From positions 915,292 to 979,291 of the forward strand of contig NZ_CP030049.1 in assembly GCF_015291665.1 (NCBI RefSeq): a stretch of DNA of 64,000 nucleotides, written 5' to 3'. The stretch is from Bradyrhizobium sp. CCBAU 53338 (GTDB lineage: Bacteria > Pseudomonadota > Alphaproteobacteria > Rhizobiales > Xanthobacteraceae). Below are positions 49,687 through 58,358 of this stretch, in pieces; the stretch's first letter is position 1, and every line of letters starts with the position of its first letter. A model generated the notes under the pieces. That model made no database searches, was not told the DNA's origin, and saw only the letters and a program-made list of their open reading frames with translations. Position numbers and translations under genes: made by a program.

Positions 49687-50388
49687 TCAGAGCGCTCCCG
49701 CCATGCGGCTGCGCCGCTCGAAATAATAGCCAAGCCACATCAGGAGCAGCGAGCACACGAGGTAGAAGACGGTCGCGATCAGGTAGGTCTCGAAAGCGCG
49801 GAAGCTCTGGTTTTCGACCTCCTTCACCGCATGCGTGAGCTCGGTGACGCCGATCGCCATGGCAAGACTGCTGTTCTTGAACAGCGACACCGTGTGGTTC
49901 ACCAGCGCCGGCATCGCATTTCGGACCGCCTGCGGCAGCAGGATGTAAGTCATCGCGCCGAGATAGCTGTGACCCAGCGCGCGAGCGGCCTCCCACTGGC
50001 CCTTGGGCACGGCGCGCAAGCCCGACCGATGGTCTTCGCTGAAATATGCGGCCTGACACAGTCCGAGCGCGATCACCGCGAAGATTGCCTCGCCGTTCTG
50101 ATCGGACAGCCAGACCTGGAGCCGCTCGGGCAGCAGGCTGGAGACACCGAAATACCAGAGCATCAGCTGCACCAGTGTCGGCACGTTGCGGTGATAGGCA
50201 ACGTAGGCCTCGACCAGGGCGTCGGCGATCCGGCCCGGCAGCATTCGAATTGCAAGGAGGGTGATACCGAGGCTCATGGCGAGCAGCCAGGAGCCTGCGA
50301 AGATGATGAAGGTCATCTTCACCCCGTGGACGAGCATGCGGCTGAACTCGGGGTTCAGCAGGATCGCCATGAGGTCGAAGCCCTTCAT
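49687..50388 (-). CDS. Polar amino-acid ABC transporter permease
   Basis: This is a 233-residue HisQ-type permease with helix 1 at VHGVKMTFIIFAGSWLLAMSLGI and the coupling block DHRSGLRAVPKGQWEAARALG. It starts 13 bases after the SDR gene and so belongs to the same transcription unit. Confidence 0.9.
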   Translation of the reverse strand: MKGFDLMAILLNPEFSRMLVHGVKMTFIIFAGSWLLAMSLGITLLAIRMLPGRIADALVEAYVAYHRNVPTLVQLMLWYFGVSSLLPERLQVWLSDQNGEAIFAVIALGLCQAAYFSEDHRSGLRAVPKGQWEAARALGHSYLGAMTYILLPQAVRNAMPALVNHTVSLFKNSSLAMAIGVTELTHAVKEVENQSFRAFETYLIATVFYLVCSLLLMWLGYYFERRSRMAGAL

Positions 50389-50401
50389 CGCACCCTCCGC
50401 T

Positions 50402-51169
50402 CTAGGTGACGGCTGGAGGGCTGGCGGGGTGCTCGGGACGGACCGTCGACAGTCCGCCCGGCACCTGCAGGGTCGGTGTGATCTCGATATGGCCGATGTT
50501 TACCGCCACTGGCGCGGCAATGGCGAAAGCGATCGTGTCGGCGATGTCCTCCGGTTTGGGCAGCTCGAATCCGTCGATGAAGGCAGCGCGGGTCGCGGCG
50601 GAGTCGCCGTGGACGTGAGCGAAGATATCGGTCTCGACCCGCCCCGGGCAGATCTCGGTGATGCGAACACGCTTGCCGAAGGCATCGATCCGGAGCTGAC
50701 GGGACAGCATGCTGACCGCCGCCTTGGTGGCGTGGTAGGTCGAGTTGCCGCCGAAATTATAGGCGCCGGCGATTGAAGTGATGTTCACGACGTGACCGCG
50801 GTCGCGCGCCACCATGCCGGGCACGACGAGGCGGCACAGATGCAGGACGGCCCCCAGATTCACGCCGAGCAGTAGCTCGATATCCTCGGCATCCGCCTGC
50901 AGGAATTTCTTGGGCCGGTCGACGCCGGCGCAGTTGACGAGAACGTCGAATTCGACGCTGCCGGCGAGCTTGGTAAGCGCAGGCAGATCGCGAACGTCGA
51001 CGGCATGGGGAATGCAGCCGGTGCGATCTGCCAGCGCCTTCAGTGGATCGGCGCTACGCGCCAACGCGTGCACCTGCAGTCCCTCGCGCGCCAGGCGCTC
51101 GACGACGGCGAGGCCGATGCCTGACGAGGCGCCGGTGACGAGAGCCGTCCTGTAGTCGGAAAATGGCAT
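50402..51169 (-). CDS. Short-chain dehydrogenase/reductase
   Basis: This is a roughly 255-residue oxidoreductase with ALVTGASSGIGLAVVERLA, VNCAGVDRP, the catalytic Ser in ITSIAGAYN and Tyr-x-x-x-Lys in TYHATKAAVS. The YdfG-like RPGRVETDIF region (ICPGRVETDIFAHV) suggests a 3-hydroxy-acid or 3-hydroxy amino-acid dehydrogenase, tentatively. The start at 51169 is used because the upstream in-frame extension to 51232 has no family match. It lies between pxpA and the ABC genes. Confidence 0.87.
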   Translation of the reverse strand: MPFSDYRTALVTGASSGIGLAVVERLAREGLQVHALARSADPLKALADRTGCIPHAVDVRDLPALTKLAGSVEFDVLVNCAGVDRPKKFLQADAEDIELLLGVNLGAVLHLCRLVVPGMVARDRGHVVNITSIAGAYNFGGNSTYHATKAAVSMLSRQLRIDAFGKRVRITEICPGRVETDIFAHVHGDSAATRAAFIDGFELPKPEDIADTIAFAIAAPVAVNIGHIEITPTLQVPGGLSTVRPEHPASPPAVT

Positions 51170-51252
51170 CTGAGTCCTCGCTGTTCTCCAGAGGCTACCG
51201 ACGGAGCAGTTCCGCCGCCAAGATGGAATCACTTTGGCGGGATAAGGGGCGC

Positions 51253-52044
51253 TTATGATGGGCCACGCCCGGGGCCGCCGGCGATCAGGTGCGACACCGG
51301 CGCGATCTCGCCACCGGCGGTCTCGATCGCCGCACGGATCGTCCGGGCGAACTCGACCGCGCCCGGGGTGTCGCCATGCAGCAGGATCGATGTGGCCTGC
51401 ATCGGCAGCGCCCGGCCGGTCGCGGTGATGACGACGCCGTCGCAGAGCAGGCGCTGCACCCGTTCGAGCACGAGCGCCGGGTCGTGAATGACCGCGCCGG
51501 CCGTGCCCCGTGGCACGAGCAGTCCGTCATCGTCGTAGGCGCGATCCGCGAGGAAAGTGGTGGCGACGCGCAGGCCGCAGGCCGCCGCCGCCCCCTCGAT
51601 GGCGCGGCTGGTCGACGATACGATGAGGAGCTCTCGATCGAAGGCGGCGACAGCGCGGACCAGCGGTTCGGCGAGTTTGGCGTTGGCGGCCACCATGTTG
51701 CCCAAGGCGCCGTGGAAACTCATGTGGGTCATGCGGTAACCGGCTGCGCGGACGATCCCTGCAAGCGCGCCGAGCTGATAGGTGACCATCGCCGCGAGCT
51801 CGGTAGGATCGATGTGCATCGCCCGGCGGCCGAAGCCCTGGCGATCCGGGAAGCCGACATGGGCGCCGACATCGACACCCCGCGCCTTTGCCGATTCCAC
51901 GGTGCGCTGCATGATCAGCGGGTCGCCCGCGTGAAAGCCGCAGGCGATGTTGGCCGACGAGACGAGGCCGAGCAGAGCGTCGTCGTCGCCCATGGACCAG
52001 GGACCGTAGCCCTCGCCCAGATCCGCATTGAGATCGATCTTCAT
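51253..52044 (-). CDS. pxpA: 5-oxoprolinase subunit A (LamB/YcsF family)
   Basis: This is a 263-residue cytoplasmic protein. IDLNADLGEGYGPWSMGDD at the start, ANIACGFHAGDPLIM, GAHVGFPDRQGFGRR and the late ILLHGDTPGAVEFAR are diagnostic. With PxpB and PxpC it hydrolyses 5-oxoproline to glutamate at the cost of ATP. It overlaps the BCCP-like gene by ATGA. Confidence 0.92.
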   Translation of the reverse strand: MKIDLNADLGEGYGPWSMGDDDALLGLVSSANIACGFHAGDPLIMQRTVESAKARGVDVGAHVGFPDRQGFGRRAMHIDPTELAAMVTYQLGALAGIVRAAGYRMTHMSFHGALGNMVAANAKLAEPLVRAVAAFDRELLIVSSTSRAIEGAAAACGLRVATTFLADRAYDDDGLLVPRGTAGAVIHDPALVLERVQRLLCDGVVITATGRALPMQATSILLHGDTPGAVEFARTIRAAIETAGGEIAPVSHLIAGGPGRGPS

Positions 52045-52466
52045 TCGGCGTCACTCCCGTGCGGCTGCAATCCGATCAGCGGCGCGCCGTATCCCACCGT
52101 CGCGCCATGCTCGGCGAACGTCTCGACCACCATGCCGTCCTCCGGGGCCGGGACCGGAAGCAAGAGCGGTCCGATCTGGAGAAAGGCGAGCGGCGTGCCG
52201 GCCGCAACTTCGTCGCCGACGGCGACCGATGGTTGCGAGCGCAATGGATGGCGGTCGAGGTAGAGACCCGGCACCGGTGCCCGAATGATCTGCGTGGGGG
52301 AAGAAGACAGCGCCGCCGTCGCAGCCTCGATCATTTCGACTTCGACTCGGGCGCCGTCATGCCGCAGGCGCAGCACCCCGGCTGGGCCTTTCAGCTCGAG
52401 CAGGCCGATGTCGGTCGCCGCGAGGAAGGCGCAGAGCTGGTCGACATGGTCGAGCGGGTTGGTCAT
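52041..52466 (-). CDS. BCCP-like protein lacking the biotinyl lysine
   Basis: This 141-residue protein has the layout of a biotin carboxyl carrier: an N-terminal helix-rich segment like AccB (LLELKGPAGVLRLRHDG), a linker, and a biotinyl/lipoyl-type beta domain (VGDEVAAGTPLAFLQIGPLLLPV, PAPEDGMVVETFAEHGATV). The EAMKM-type hairpin that carries biotin is replaced by IGPLLLPVPAP, and the only Lys in the whole protein is K26, so it cannot be biotinylated at the usual site. It lies between pxpC and pxpA with ATGA overlaps at both ends. It may be a structural or regulatory subunit. Confidence 0.8.
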   Translation of the reverse strand: MTNPLDHVDQLCAFLAATDIGLLELKGPAGVLRLRHDGARVEVEMIEAATAALSSSPTQIIRAPVPGLYLDRHPLRSQPSVAVGDEVAAGTPLAFLQIGPLLLPVPAPEDGMVVETFAEHGATVGYGAPLIGLQPHGSDAE

Positions 52467-53449
52467 CGCACCGCTCCCTGGTTGCAGTAGAGCTCGACCA
52501 ATCGGCGGGCGTTGCTCAGCCAGCGCCGGGTCGCCGCCGACGCGTCCAGCGCCTCGTCCCAGCTGCACAGCACGAAACGAATCCGGCTGCCGATGGGAGC
52601 CTGGCCGAGGCGCCAGAGGTCGGCGTCGATGACGGTGCCGATCTTGGGATAGCCGCCCGATGGCTGCGCATCGCGCATCTGGATGATCGGCTGGCCGCCG
52701 TGGGGGACCTGGATCACGCCTGGGACAATGCCGTGGGAGCGCAGCTCCATGGGTCGCTGCGGCCTGAGTTCGGGGCCGGCGAGACGATAGCCGTAGCGGT
52801 CGCTCTGTGACGTAATCTTCCAAGGCTCGGACCATAGCGCCTCGTGGGAAGACGGCGTGAAGCTATCGTATTCGGCAGCCGGCAGCACCCGCACGGCGGT
52901 CAACCCGTCCACCTCCAATGGCAAGGCGAGGCCGGGCGGCGTGATGCCGAAGCCTGTCTTGGCGCGACCGGGGGGCTCGGCAATTGGCAACCGATCGCCG
53001 TCGCGCAGCGGACGGCCCTCTAACCCGCCGAAGGCGCCGCGCAGCTGGGTACTGCGTGAGCCGAGCACCGAGGGAACATCGATCCCGCCCGCGATGCACA
53101 GGTAGACGCGGCTGGCGCGCCAGGTCGCAGTTGAGGGAACGGCGAGCGAGAGGACCTGGCCGGCATCGGCGCGGTGCGCCCACCATGGTAGCACTGGCGC
53201 CTCGTCGAGCCGCGGCGCGCAATCCGCGCCGGTCACGGCGAACACCGTCGAATGGGTGAAGCGGACGCGGAACGGGAACAGCGGTATCTCGAGGGCTGCC
53301 GCATTCTCCTCGTTGCGCAGCAGGATGTTTCCAGCGGCGAGCGCCAACGGGTCCATCGCACCCGATGTCCCGACGCCGAGGTTGAGCGCGCCGGTGCGGC
53401 CGAGATCTTGCACCGTGGCGAGCGCGCCGGCCGACAGCACCTCGATCAT
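52463..53449 (-). CDS. pxpC: 5-oxoprolinase subunit C (KipA/AHS2 family)
   Basis: This is a 328-residue protein starting IEVLSAGALATVQDLGRTGAL, followed by GTSGAMDPLALAAGN, VYLCIAGGIDVPSVLGSRST and GGYPKIGTVIDADLWRLGQ, all typical of the biotin-dependent carboxyltransferase-like/AHS2 family. It forms a complex with PxpB. The same fold makes half of the carboxyltransferase of urea carboxylase. It overlaps pxpB by ATGA. Confidence 0.92.
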   Translation of the reverse strand: MIEVLSAGALATVQDLGRTGALNLGVGTSGAMDPLALAAGNILLRNEENAAALEIPLFPFRVRFTHSTVFAVTGADCAPRLDEAPVLPWWAHRADAGQVLSLAVPSTATWRASRVYLCIAGGIDVPSVLGSRSTQLRGAFGGLEGRPLRDGDRLPIAEPPGRAKTGFGITPPGLALPLEVDGLTAVRVLPAAEYDSFTPSSHEALWSEPWKITSQSDRYGYRLAGPELRPQRPMELRSHGIVPGVIQVPHGGQPIIQMRDAQPSGGYPKIGTVIDADLWRLGQAPIGSRIRFVLCSWDEALDASAATRRWLSNARRLVELYCNQGAVR

Positions 53450-54105
53450 CGCAGCACCCGGATGGTTTTGAAGCGGATGCAGTCACCGGGCTGCAGCAGC
53501 GCTGGCGGCGTGCGCTCGACATCGAAGAATGCGACCTCGGTGCTGCCGATCGTATTCCAGCCGCTCGGCCCATCGGAGGCAGAGACGCCGGTCTGACTGC
53601 CGCCGATGGAGACGGCGCCGCGTGGGATGCGCAGCACCGGCACCTTGCGCCGCGGCGTCGCGATGCGCTGGTCCATGCCACCGAGATAGCAGTACCCGGG
53701 ATGGCTGCCGAGGGCGTAGACGGTGTAAGTCGGTGCGCTGTGGATCGCGACGATATCGTCGACGCTCAATCCGGTGTGGGCCACGACATCGGCCATGTGC
53801 GGGCCGCCGTCGCCGCCATAGACCACCGGCAGATCAAGGCAGCGCCCGGCGACAGGAAGCGGCTCGAGGGCGTGCCACAGCTCGATCAGTCTGTGCTCGA
53901 TTTGTCCCCGGTGCCGCGGCGGCTCGGCGAAAGCGATCATGAGGTTGTTCATGCCCGGCACGGCCTCCCGAACGCCGGGCAGACGGCCCGCCTCCAGCGC
54001 CAGGGCCCAGATGCGGCACTGCGTCGTCAGCGAGGTCTCGCCCGGAGCTTCGAACAGCAGCGCGGTCGTTCCCAGCAGGCTGAGTTGTGGCAGGTCCGTC
54101 GTCAT
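53446..54105 (-). CDS. pxpB: 5-oxoprolinase subunit B (KipI/AHS1 family)
   Basis: This is a roughly 219-residue partner of PxpC. Landmarks are RIWALALEAGRLPGVREAVPGMNNLMIAF, DLPVVYGGDGGPHMADVVAHTGLS, the YALGSHPGYCYLGGMD block, and the late VSIGGSQTGVSASDGPSGWN. The start at 54105 lies in an ATGA overlap with accC. Confidence 0.92.
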   Translation of the reverse strand: MTTDLPQLSLLGTTALLFEAPGETSLTTQCRIWALALEAGRLPGVREAVPGMNNLMIAFAEPPRHRGQIEHRLIELWHALEPLPVAGRCLDLPVVYGGDGGPHMADVVAHTGLSVDDIVAIHSAPTYTVYALGSHPGYCYLGGMDQRIATPRRKVPVLRIPRGAVSIGGSQTGVSASDGPSGWNTIGSTEVAFFDVERTPPALLQPGDCIRFKTIRVLR

Positions 54106-55454
54106 GCCTTGCCGCTCCCGCACAACTGCTGCTCGAGATGGTGAATGCTGACGCCGCCCCTGATGAACGCGGCATCCCTGACGAGCCGCCGGTGCAGCGG
54201 CAGGTTGGTCGCGATTCCTTCCACGCGCATTTCGTCGAGGGCGATGCGCAGCCGGTCCAGGGCCTCGGCGCGATTCGCGCCGTGCACGACGAGCTTGCCG
54301 ATCAGCGAGTCGTAATATGGCGGCACGCGATATCCGCTGCTGGCATGGCTATCGATGCGCACGCCGGGGCCGCCGGGGAGCTCCCAGGCGGTGATCACAC
54401 CGGGGGACGGCACGAACGTGTCGGGATCTTCGGCGTTGATCCGGCATTCGAAGGCATGACCGCGGCAGACGATGTCGGCTTGCGCGAACGGCAGCGCCTC
54501 GCCCTGAGCCACACGAATCTGCGCCTCGACGATATCGATCCCAGCGGTCATCTCGGTGACGGGGTGTTCGACCTGCAGGCGCGTATTCATCTCGATGAAG
54601 TAGAACGCGTCATCCTCGACGAGGAACTCGAACGTGCCGACGCCGCGGTATTCGAGCTGCCGGCAGGCCTCCGCGCAGCGCTCGCCGATCTGCGCCAGCA
54701 CGTCCTGGTCCAGTCCCGGTGCCGGCGCCTCCTCCAGCACCTTCTGGTGCCGTCGCTGCAGCGAGCAATCGCGGCTGCCGAGCCAGACGGCATTGCCATG
54801 GGTATCGGCAATCACCTGGATCTCGACATGTCGCGGCCGGCGCAGGAATTTCTCGATGTAGATCGCGCTGTTGGCGAAGCCGCGCCGCGCCTCTTCCCGC
54901 GTCACGGCGATCGCATCGATGAGGCCAGCCTCGCTCTCCACCATGCGCATGCCGCGTCCACCGCCGCCGCCCGCCGCTTTCAGGATCACGGGGTAGCCGA
55001 TCTGCCGCGCGGTTGCGCGCGCGAGATCGAGGTCGTCGCCGAGCGCCGCATCCGGACCGGGTACGCAGGGAACGCCGGCGGCGCGCATCGCCCGCTTGGC
55101 CGCGACCTTGTCGCCCATGACGCGCATCACCGCGGCCGTCGGGCCGATGAAGGTCAGGCCGGCAGCTTCGACCTGCTCGGCGAAGCCAGGGTTCTCGGAC
55201 AGGAACCCGTAGCCCGGATGGATCGCCTCCGCTCCGCTGACCTCGGCGGCGAACAGCAACGCCGTCTGGTTGAGATAGCTCTGCGCTGCCGCGGCCGGCC
55301 CGATGCAGATGGCCTCGTCGGCATGATGCACGTAGGGCGCATCGCGATCGGCCTCCGAATGGACGACGATGGTGCGCAGCCCGAGCCGCCGGCAACCACG
55401 CTGGATGCGCAGCGCGATCTCGCCCCGGTTGGCTATGAGGACCGAGCCGAACAT
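54102..55454 (-). CDS. accC: Biotin carboxylase
   Basis: This 450-residue ATP-grasp enzyme carboxylates the biotin on the neighbouring AccB using bicarbonate and ATP. It opens FGSVLIANRGEIALRIQRG, has the Gly-rich ATP lid LKAAGGGGGRGMRMV, and EMNTRLQVEHPVTEMTAGID with catalytic residues. It lies 4 bases after accB and overlaps pxpB. Given those partners it may serve a dedicated carboxylase rather than fatty-acid synthesis. Confidence 0.93.
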   Translation of the reverse strand: MFGSVLIANRGEIALRIQRGCRRLGLRTIVVHSEADRDAPYVHHADEAICIGPAAAAQSYLNQTALLFAAEVSGAEAIHPGYGFLSENPGFAEQVEAAGLTFIGPTAAVMRVMGDKVAAKRAMRAAGVPCVPGPDAALGDDLDLARATARQIGYPVILKAAGGGGGRGMRMVESEAGLIDAIAVTREEARRGFANSAIYIEKFLRRPRHVEIQVIADTHGNAVWLGSRDCSLQRRHQKVLEEAPAPGLDQDVLAQIGERCAEACRQLEYRGVGTFEFLVEDDAFYFIEMNTRLQVEHPVTEMTAGIDIVEAQIRVAQGEALPFAQADIVCRGHAFECRINAEDPDTFVPSPGVITAWELPGGPGVRIDSHASSGYRVPPYYDSLIGKLVVHGANRAEALDRLRIALDEMRVEGIATNLPLHRRLVRDAAFIRGGVSIHHLEQQLCGSGKA

Positions 55455-55458
55455 GTGC

Positions 55459-55899
55459 CTACCTGATCCGCATCAGTTCTTGCCCGGCCTCGACCTCCTG
55501 CCCGGTGGAGACGAGAATTGCGATCACGGCGCCGTCCCGATCGGCACGGACCTCGTGAAACATCTTCATGGCTTCGATGACGCACAATGTCGTGCCGGCG
55601 GTGATCGCCTGGGCCACCGTGACGAAGGGCGGCGCGTCAGGATCGGGCTGCAGATAGGCAACGCCAAACAGCGGCGCGACGACGCCATCCGCCGCGGCGT
55701 TGACCGGTGCCGGTTGCGCAGGCTCGGGACGGCTCGGGGGGCGCGCCGTGGCGGCGACCACTGGCACCGCCGGCCGCGATTCGGTCGGCTGCGGTCGGCG
55801 CACCAGCCGCAATGACATGCCGCCCTGGCTGAACTCCATCTCGGCCAGATCGGAAGCCGCCATGGCGTCAATCAGTGACTTGATACGATCGAGATCCAT
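55459..55899 (-). CDS. accB: Biotin carboxyl carrier protein
   Basis: This is a 146-residue carrier. An N-terminal helical segment (IKSLIDAMAASDLAEMEFSQGGMSLRLVRR) is followed by a Pro/Ala-rich linker (residues 40-70) and a biotinyl domain with the canonical VIEAMKMFHEV; the biotin-accepting Lys is K112. It is the first gene of the accB-accC-pxpBC operon, 113 bases downstream of the LysR gene on the same strand. Confidence 0.92.
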   Translation of the reverse strand: MDLDRIKSLIDAMAASDLAEMEFSQGGMSLRLVRRPQPTESRPAVPVVAATARPPSRPEPAQPAPVNAAADGVVAPLFGVAYLQPDPDAPPFVTVAQAITAGTTLCVIEAMKMFHEVRADRDGAVIAILVSTGQEVEAGQELMRIR

Positions 55900-56012
55900 G
55901 CTCCGGCCGTTCGTCGAGGTCGGCGCCCGCGGCGTCGCTACCTACCGACGAACGCTACCGCTGGCGGTCTTCCCCGACCAAGACGGTTTGGCTTTGCCCA
56001 TATAAGAGAGCG

Positions 56013-56951
56013 CTATGACGCTTTCTGCGCCCGCTCCTCGGCGACGACGAGATTGCCAGGCAGCCCAGCAACGAGCTCGAGCAGGATTTCCTTGATGGCC
56101 TGGGCCGGCTCCGATAGCGGCAAATGATCGGACTGGCACAATGCCAACGGCGCCTCGATGATCGGATCGACGATGCGGGACTGCCAGCCGCCGCAGGAGC
56201 CCGCCACCTGTCGGGCCATCGATTCCGGCAGGATCGTCGCGCCGAGCCCGTCGGCGATCACCGCCGTCAATGTGCTCGCCGATTCGATTTCCGCGACGAC
56301 CTTCGGCGCCTGACCGATCGCCGCAAAGGCTTCGTTCACCATCTTGCGCACGACGTTGTAGGGACGGGCGAGATAGAGATCCATGTCGGCCAGCGCTGGC
56401 ACGCTGATCTCGCCCGGCGGGGCCATCATGCTGGCGGGGCCGACCACGTAGAGCTGTTCGCGCAGCAGCGGCACGAACGAGAGGCCATGAACGGCCGTCT
56501 TGCCGCCGTAGAGCACGGCGAGATCCATCCGGCCGTTCATGACGAGCTCCGAGAGCGTCGTTCCGTAGGTCTCGTTGAGGTAGAGCAGGATGCCAGGGTG
56601 GCGGGCGCGCACGGTCCGCAGCAGCGGCAGCGCGAGTCCGGCCGCGGCCGTTCCAGGCGCAAGTCCGACGGCGACCGCACCGGAGATGCTCTTGGCCGCC
56701 GCGCTCATATCGGCGCGCGCCTGCTCGCATTGACGCAAGATGAGCTGCGCGTGGCGATACAGCACCTTGCCCGCTTCCGTGGGCACGACGCCGCTTTTGG
56801 TGCGCACCAGGAGCTGCTGGCGGACCTCGCCCTCCAAGGTCGCGAGCTGCTGGCTGAGCGCCGGCTGCGCGACATGGAGCACATCGGCGGCCTGCGTCAG
56901 GCTGCCGACGTCGACGATCTTCACGAAATACTGAAGACGCCTCAGATTCAC
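56013..56951 (-). CDS. LysR-family regulator (Nac/Cbl-like)
   Basis: This is a 312-residue regulator: HTH LRRLQYFVKIVDVGSLTQAADVLHVAQPALSQQLATLE, then an effector domain with RARHPGILLYLNETYG and IADGLGATILPESM. The DVLHVAQPALSQQ form resembles the nitrogen-assimilation Nac/Cbl group. It is just upstream of accB in the same orientation and divergent from the aminotransferase gene, so it could control either or both. Confidence 0.88.
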   Translation of the reverse strand: MNLRRLQYFVKIVDVGSLTQAADVLHVAQPALSQQLATLEGEVRQQLLVRTKSGVVPTEAGKVLYRHAQLILRQCEQARADMSAAAKSISGAVAVGLAPGTAAAGLALPLLRTVRARHPGILLYLNETYGTTLSELVMNGRMDLAVLYGGKTAVHGLSFVPLLREQLYVVGPASMMAPPGEISVPALADMDLYLARPYNVVRKMVNEAFAAIGQAPKVVAEIESASTLTAVIADGLGATILPESMARQVAGSCGGWQSRIVDPIIEAPLALCQSDHLPLSEPAQAIKEILLELVAGLPGNLVVAEERAQKAS

Positions 56952-57123
56952 CTTGTCCCTCGGATCGATCGGCGCAGCGGCCTTCCCGGCTGCGCGGCAT
57001 TCAACGGGGCGCCGAGGAGGAATCCAACCATAAGATATGCCTATCAGGCCAGATTGAACTCGTGTTGGTCAGCGCCGGCGGCTGTCTTTAGCGTCGCACC
57101 TCTCCAGACCGGGGTCAATTGCC

Positions 57124-58332
57124 ATGAACCGTTCTCGTATTTCCGCGCGCGTCAGACGCATCAAGCCTTCGCCCAGCACGGCGGCTGCGGATCGGGCGAG
57201 CGCGCTCAAGCGCGAGGGCAAGAGCATCGTCAGCCTTGTGGTCGGCGAGCCGGATTTCGACACGCCCGCGCATATTCGCACTGCCGCCGTCTGGGCGATG
57301 GAGAAGGGAGAGACGCGGTACACGGTGCTTGCCGGCACGCTGGAGCTGCGCCAGGCGATCGTCGCCAAGCTGAAGCGCGAAAACGGCCTCGTCTACGATC
57401 CCGCGGAGATCGTCGTCACCAACGGCGCCAAGAGCGCCATTTACAGCGCGCTCGAAGCGACCCTCGAGGCCGGCGACGAGGTGATCATCCCAGCGCCCTA
57501 TTGGGTGTCCTATCCGGACATGGTGCTCGCCTGCGAAGGAATACCTAAGATCGTGGCCTGTCCGGAAAGCCAGAGCTTCAAGATCTCGCCGGCCCAGCTG
57601 GAGGCGGCGATCTCGGAGAAGACGCGCTGGCTGTTGATCAACTCGCCATCGAACCCGACCGGCGCAAGCTATTCCGCAGCGGAATATCGCGGGATTGCCG
57701 AGGTTCTCGCCCGCCATCCGCATGTGCTGGTCATGACCGACGACATCTACGAACACATCCGTTTCGACGGCGAGAGTACGCCGCATCTGCTCAACGCAGC
57801 ACCCGAGCTGCGTGAGCGCGTCCTCGCCATCAACGGCGTATCCAAGACCTATGCGATGACCGGCTGGCGCATCGGCTGGATCGCCGGCCCCGCGGACCTC
57901 GTCGGCGCGCTGAATACGCTGCTGTCGCAGGCCTCGGGCAATGCCTGCTCGATCAGCCAGGCGGCGGCGGTCGCGGCGCTCACCGGCGACCAGAGCTTCG
58001 TTGGCGAGACCGTTGCGACTTATCGGGCGCGTCGCGATCGCACGCTCGCGCGTATCAACGCGATCCCCGGGCTGAGTTGCCGGCCGCCCGACGGAGCGTT
58101 TTATCTCTACGTCAATTGTGCAGGCCTGATCGGCCGGACAACGCCGGCCGGGACTCGCCTCGAGAGCGACAGTGACGTCGTGATGTACTTGTTGGAGGCG
58201 GCCGGCGTGGCCGTCGTCCAGGGCACCGCCTACGGTCTGTCGCCATTCTTCCGTGCCTCGATCGCGACATCGCAAGCGGCGCTCGACGAAGGCACGGATC
58301 GCATCGCCCGTGCAGTTGCCGAGCTGCACTAA
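57124..58332 (+). CDS. PLP-dependent aminotransferase (class I, aspartate aminotransferase-like)
   Basis: This is a 402-residue fold-type I aminotransferase. VSLVVGEPDFDTPAHI, TNGAKSAIYSALEA, NSPSNPTGASYS and MTDDIYEHIRFDG are conserved, and the PLP-binding Lys lies in NGVSKTYAMTGWRIGW near residue 240. It is about the usual length for the AspC/AatA group. The RraA-like gene follows after 26 bases. The exact amino donor is unknown. Confidence 0.92.
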   Translation: MNRSRISARVRRIKPSPSTAAADRASALKREGKSIVSLVVGEPDFDTPAHIRTAAVWAMEKGETRYTVLAGTLELRQAIVAKLKRENGLVYDPAEIVVTNGAKSAIYSALEATLEAGDEVIIPAPYWVSYPDMVLACEGIPKIVACPESQSFKISPAQLEAAISEKTRWLLINSPSNPTGASYSAAEYRGIAEVLARHPHVLVMTDDIYEHIRFDGESTPHLLNAAPELRERVLAINGVSKTYAMTGWRIGWIAGPADLVGALNTLLSQASGNACSISQAAAVAALTGDQSFVGETVATYRARRDRTLARINAIPGLSCRPPDGAFYLYVNCAGLIGRTTPAGTRLESDSDVVMYLLEAAGVAVVQGTAYGLSPFFRASIATSQAALDEGTDRIARAVAELH

Positions 58333-58358
58333 CCTGAAATTGATCGAAAGCATCCTCC

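Noticed and set aside
54087..55466. A 459-codon plus-strand frame opposite accC
   Set aside because: AccC has all biotin-carboxylase motifs on the minus strand; the antisense frame is a composition shadow.
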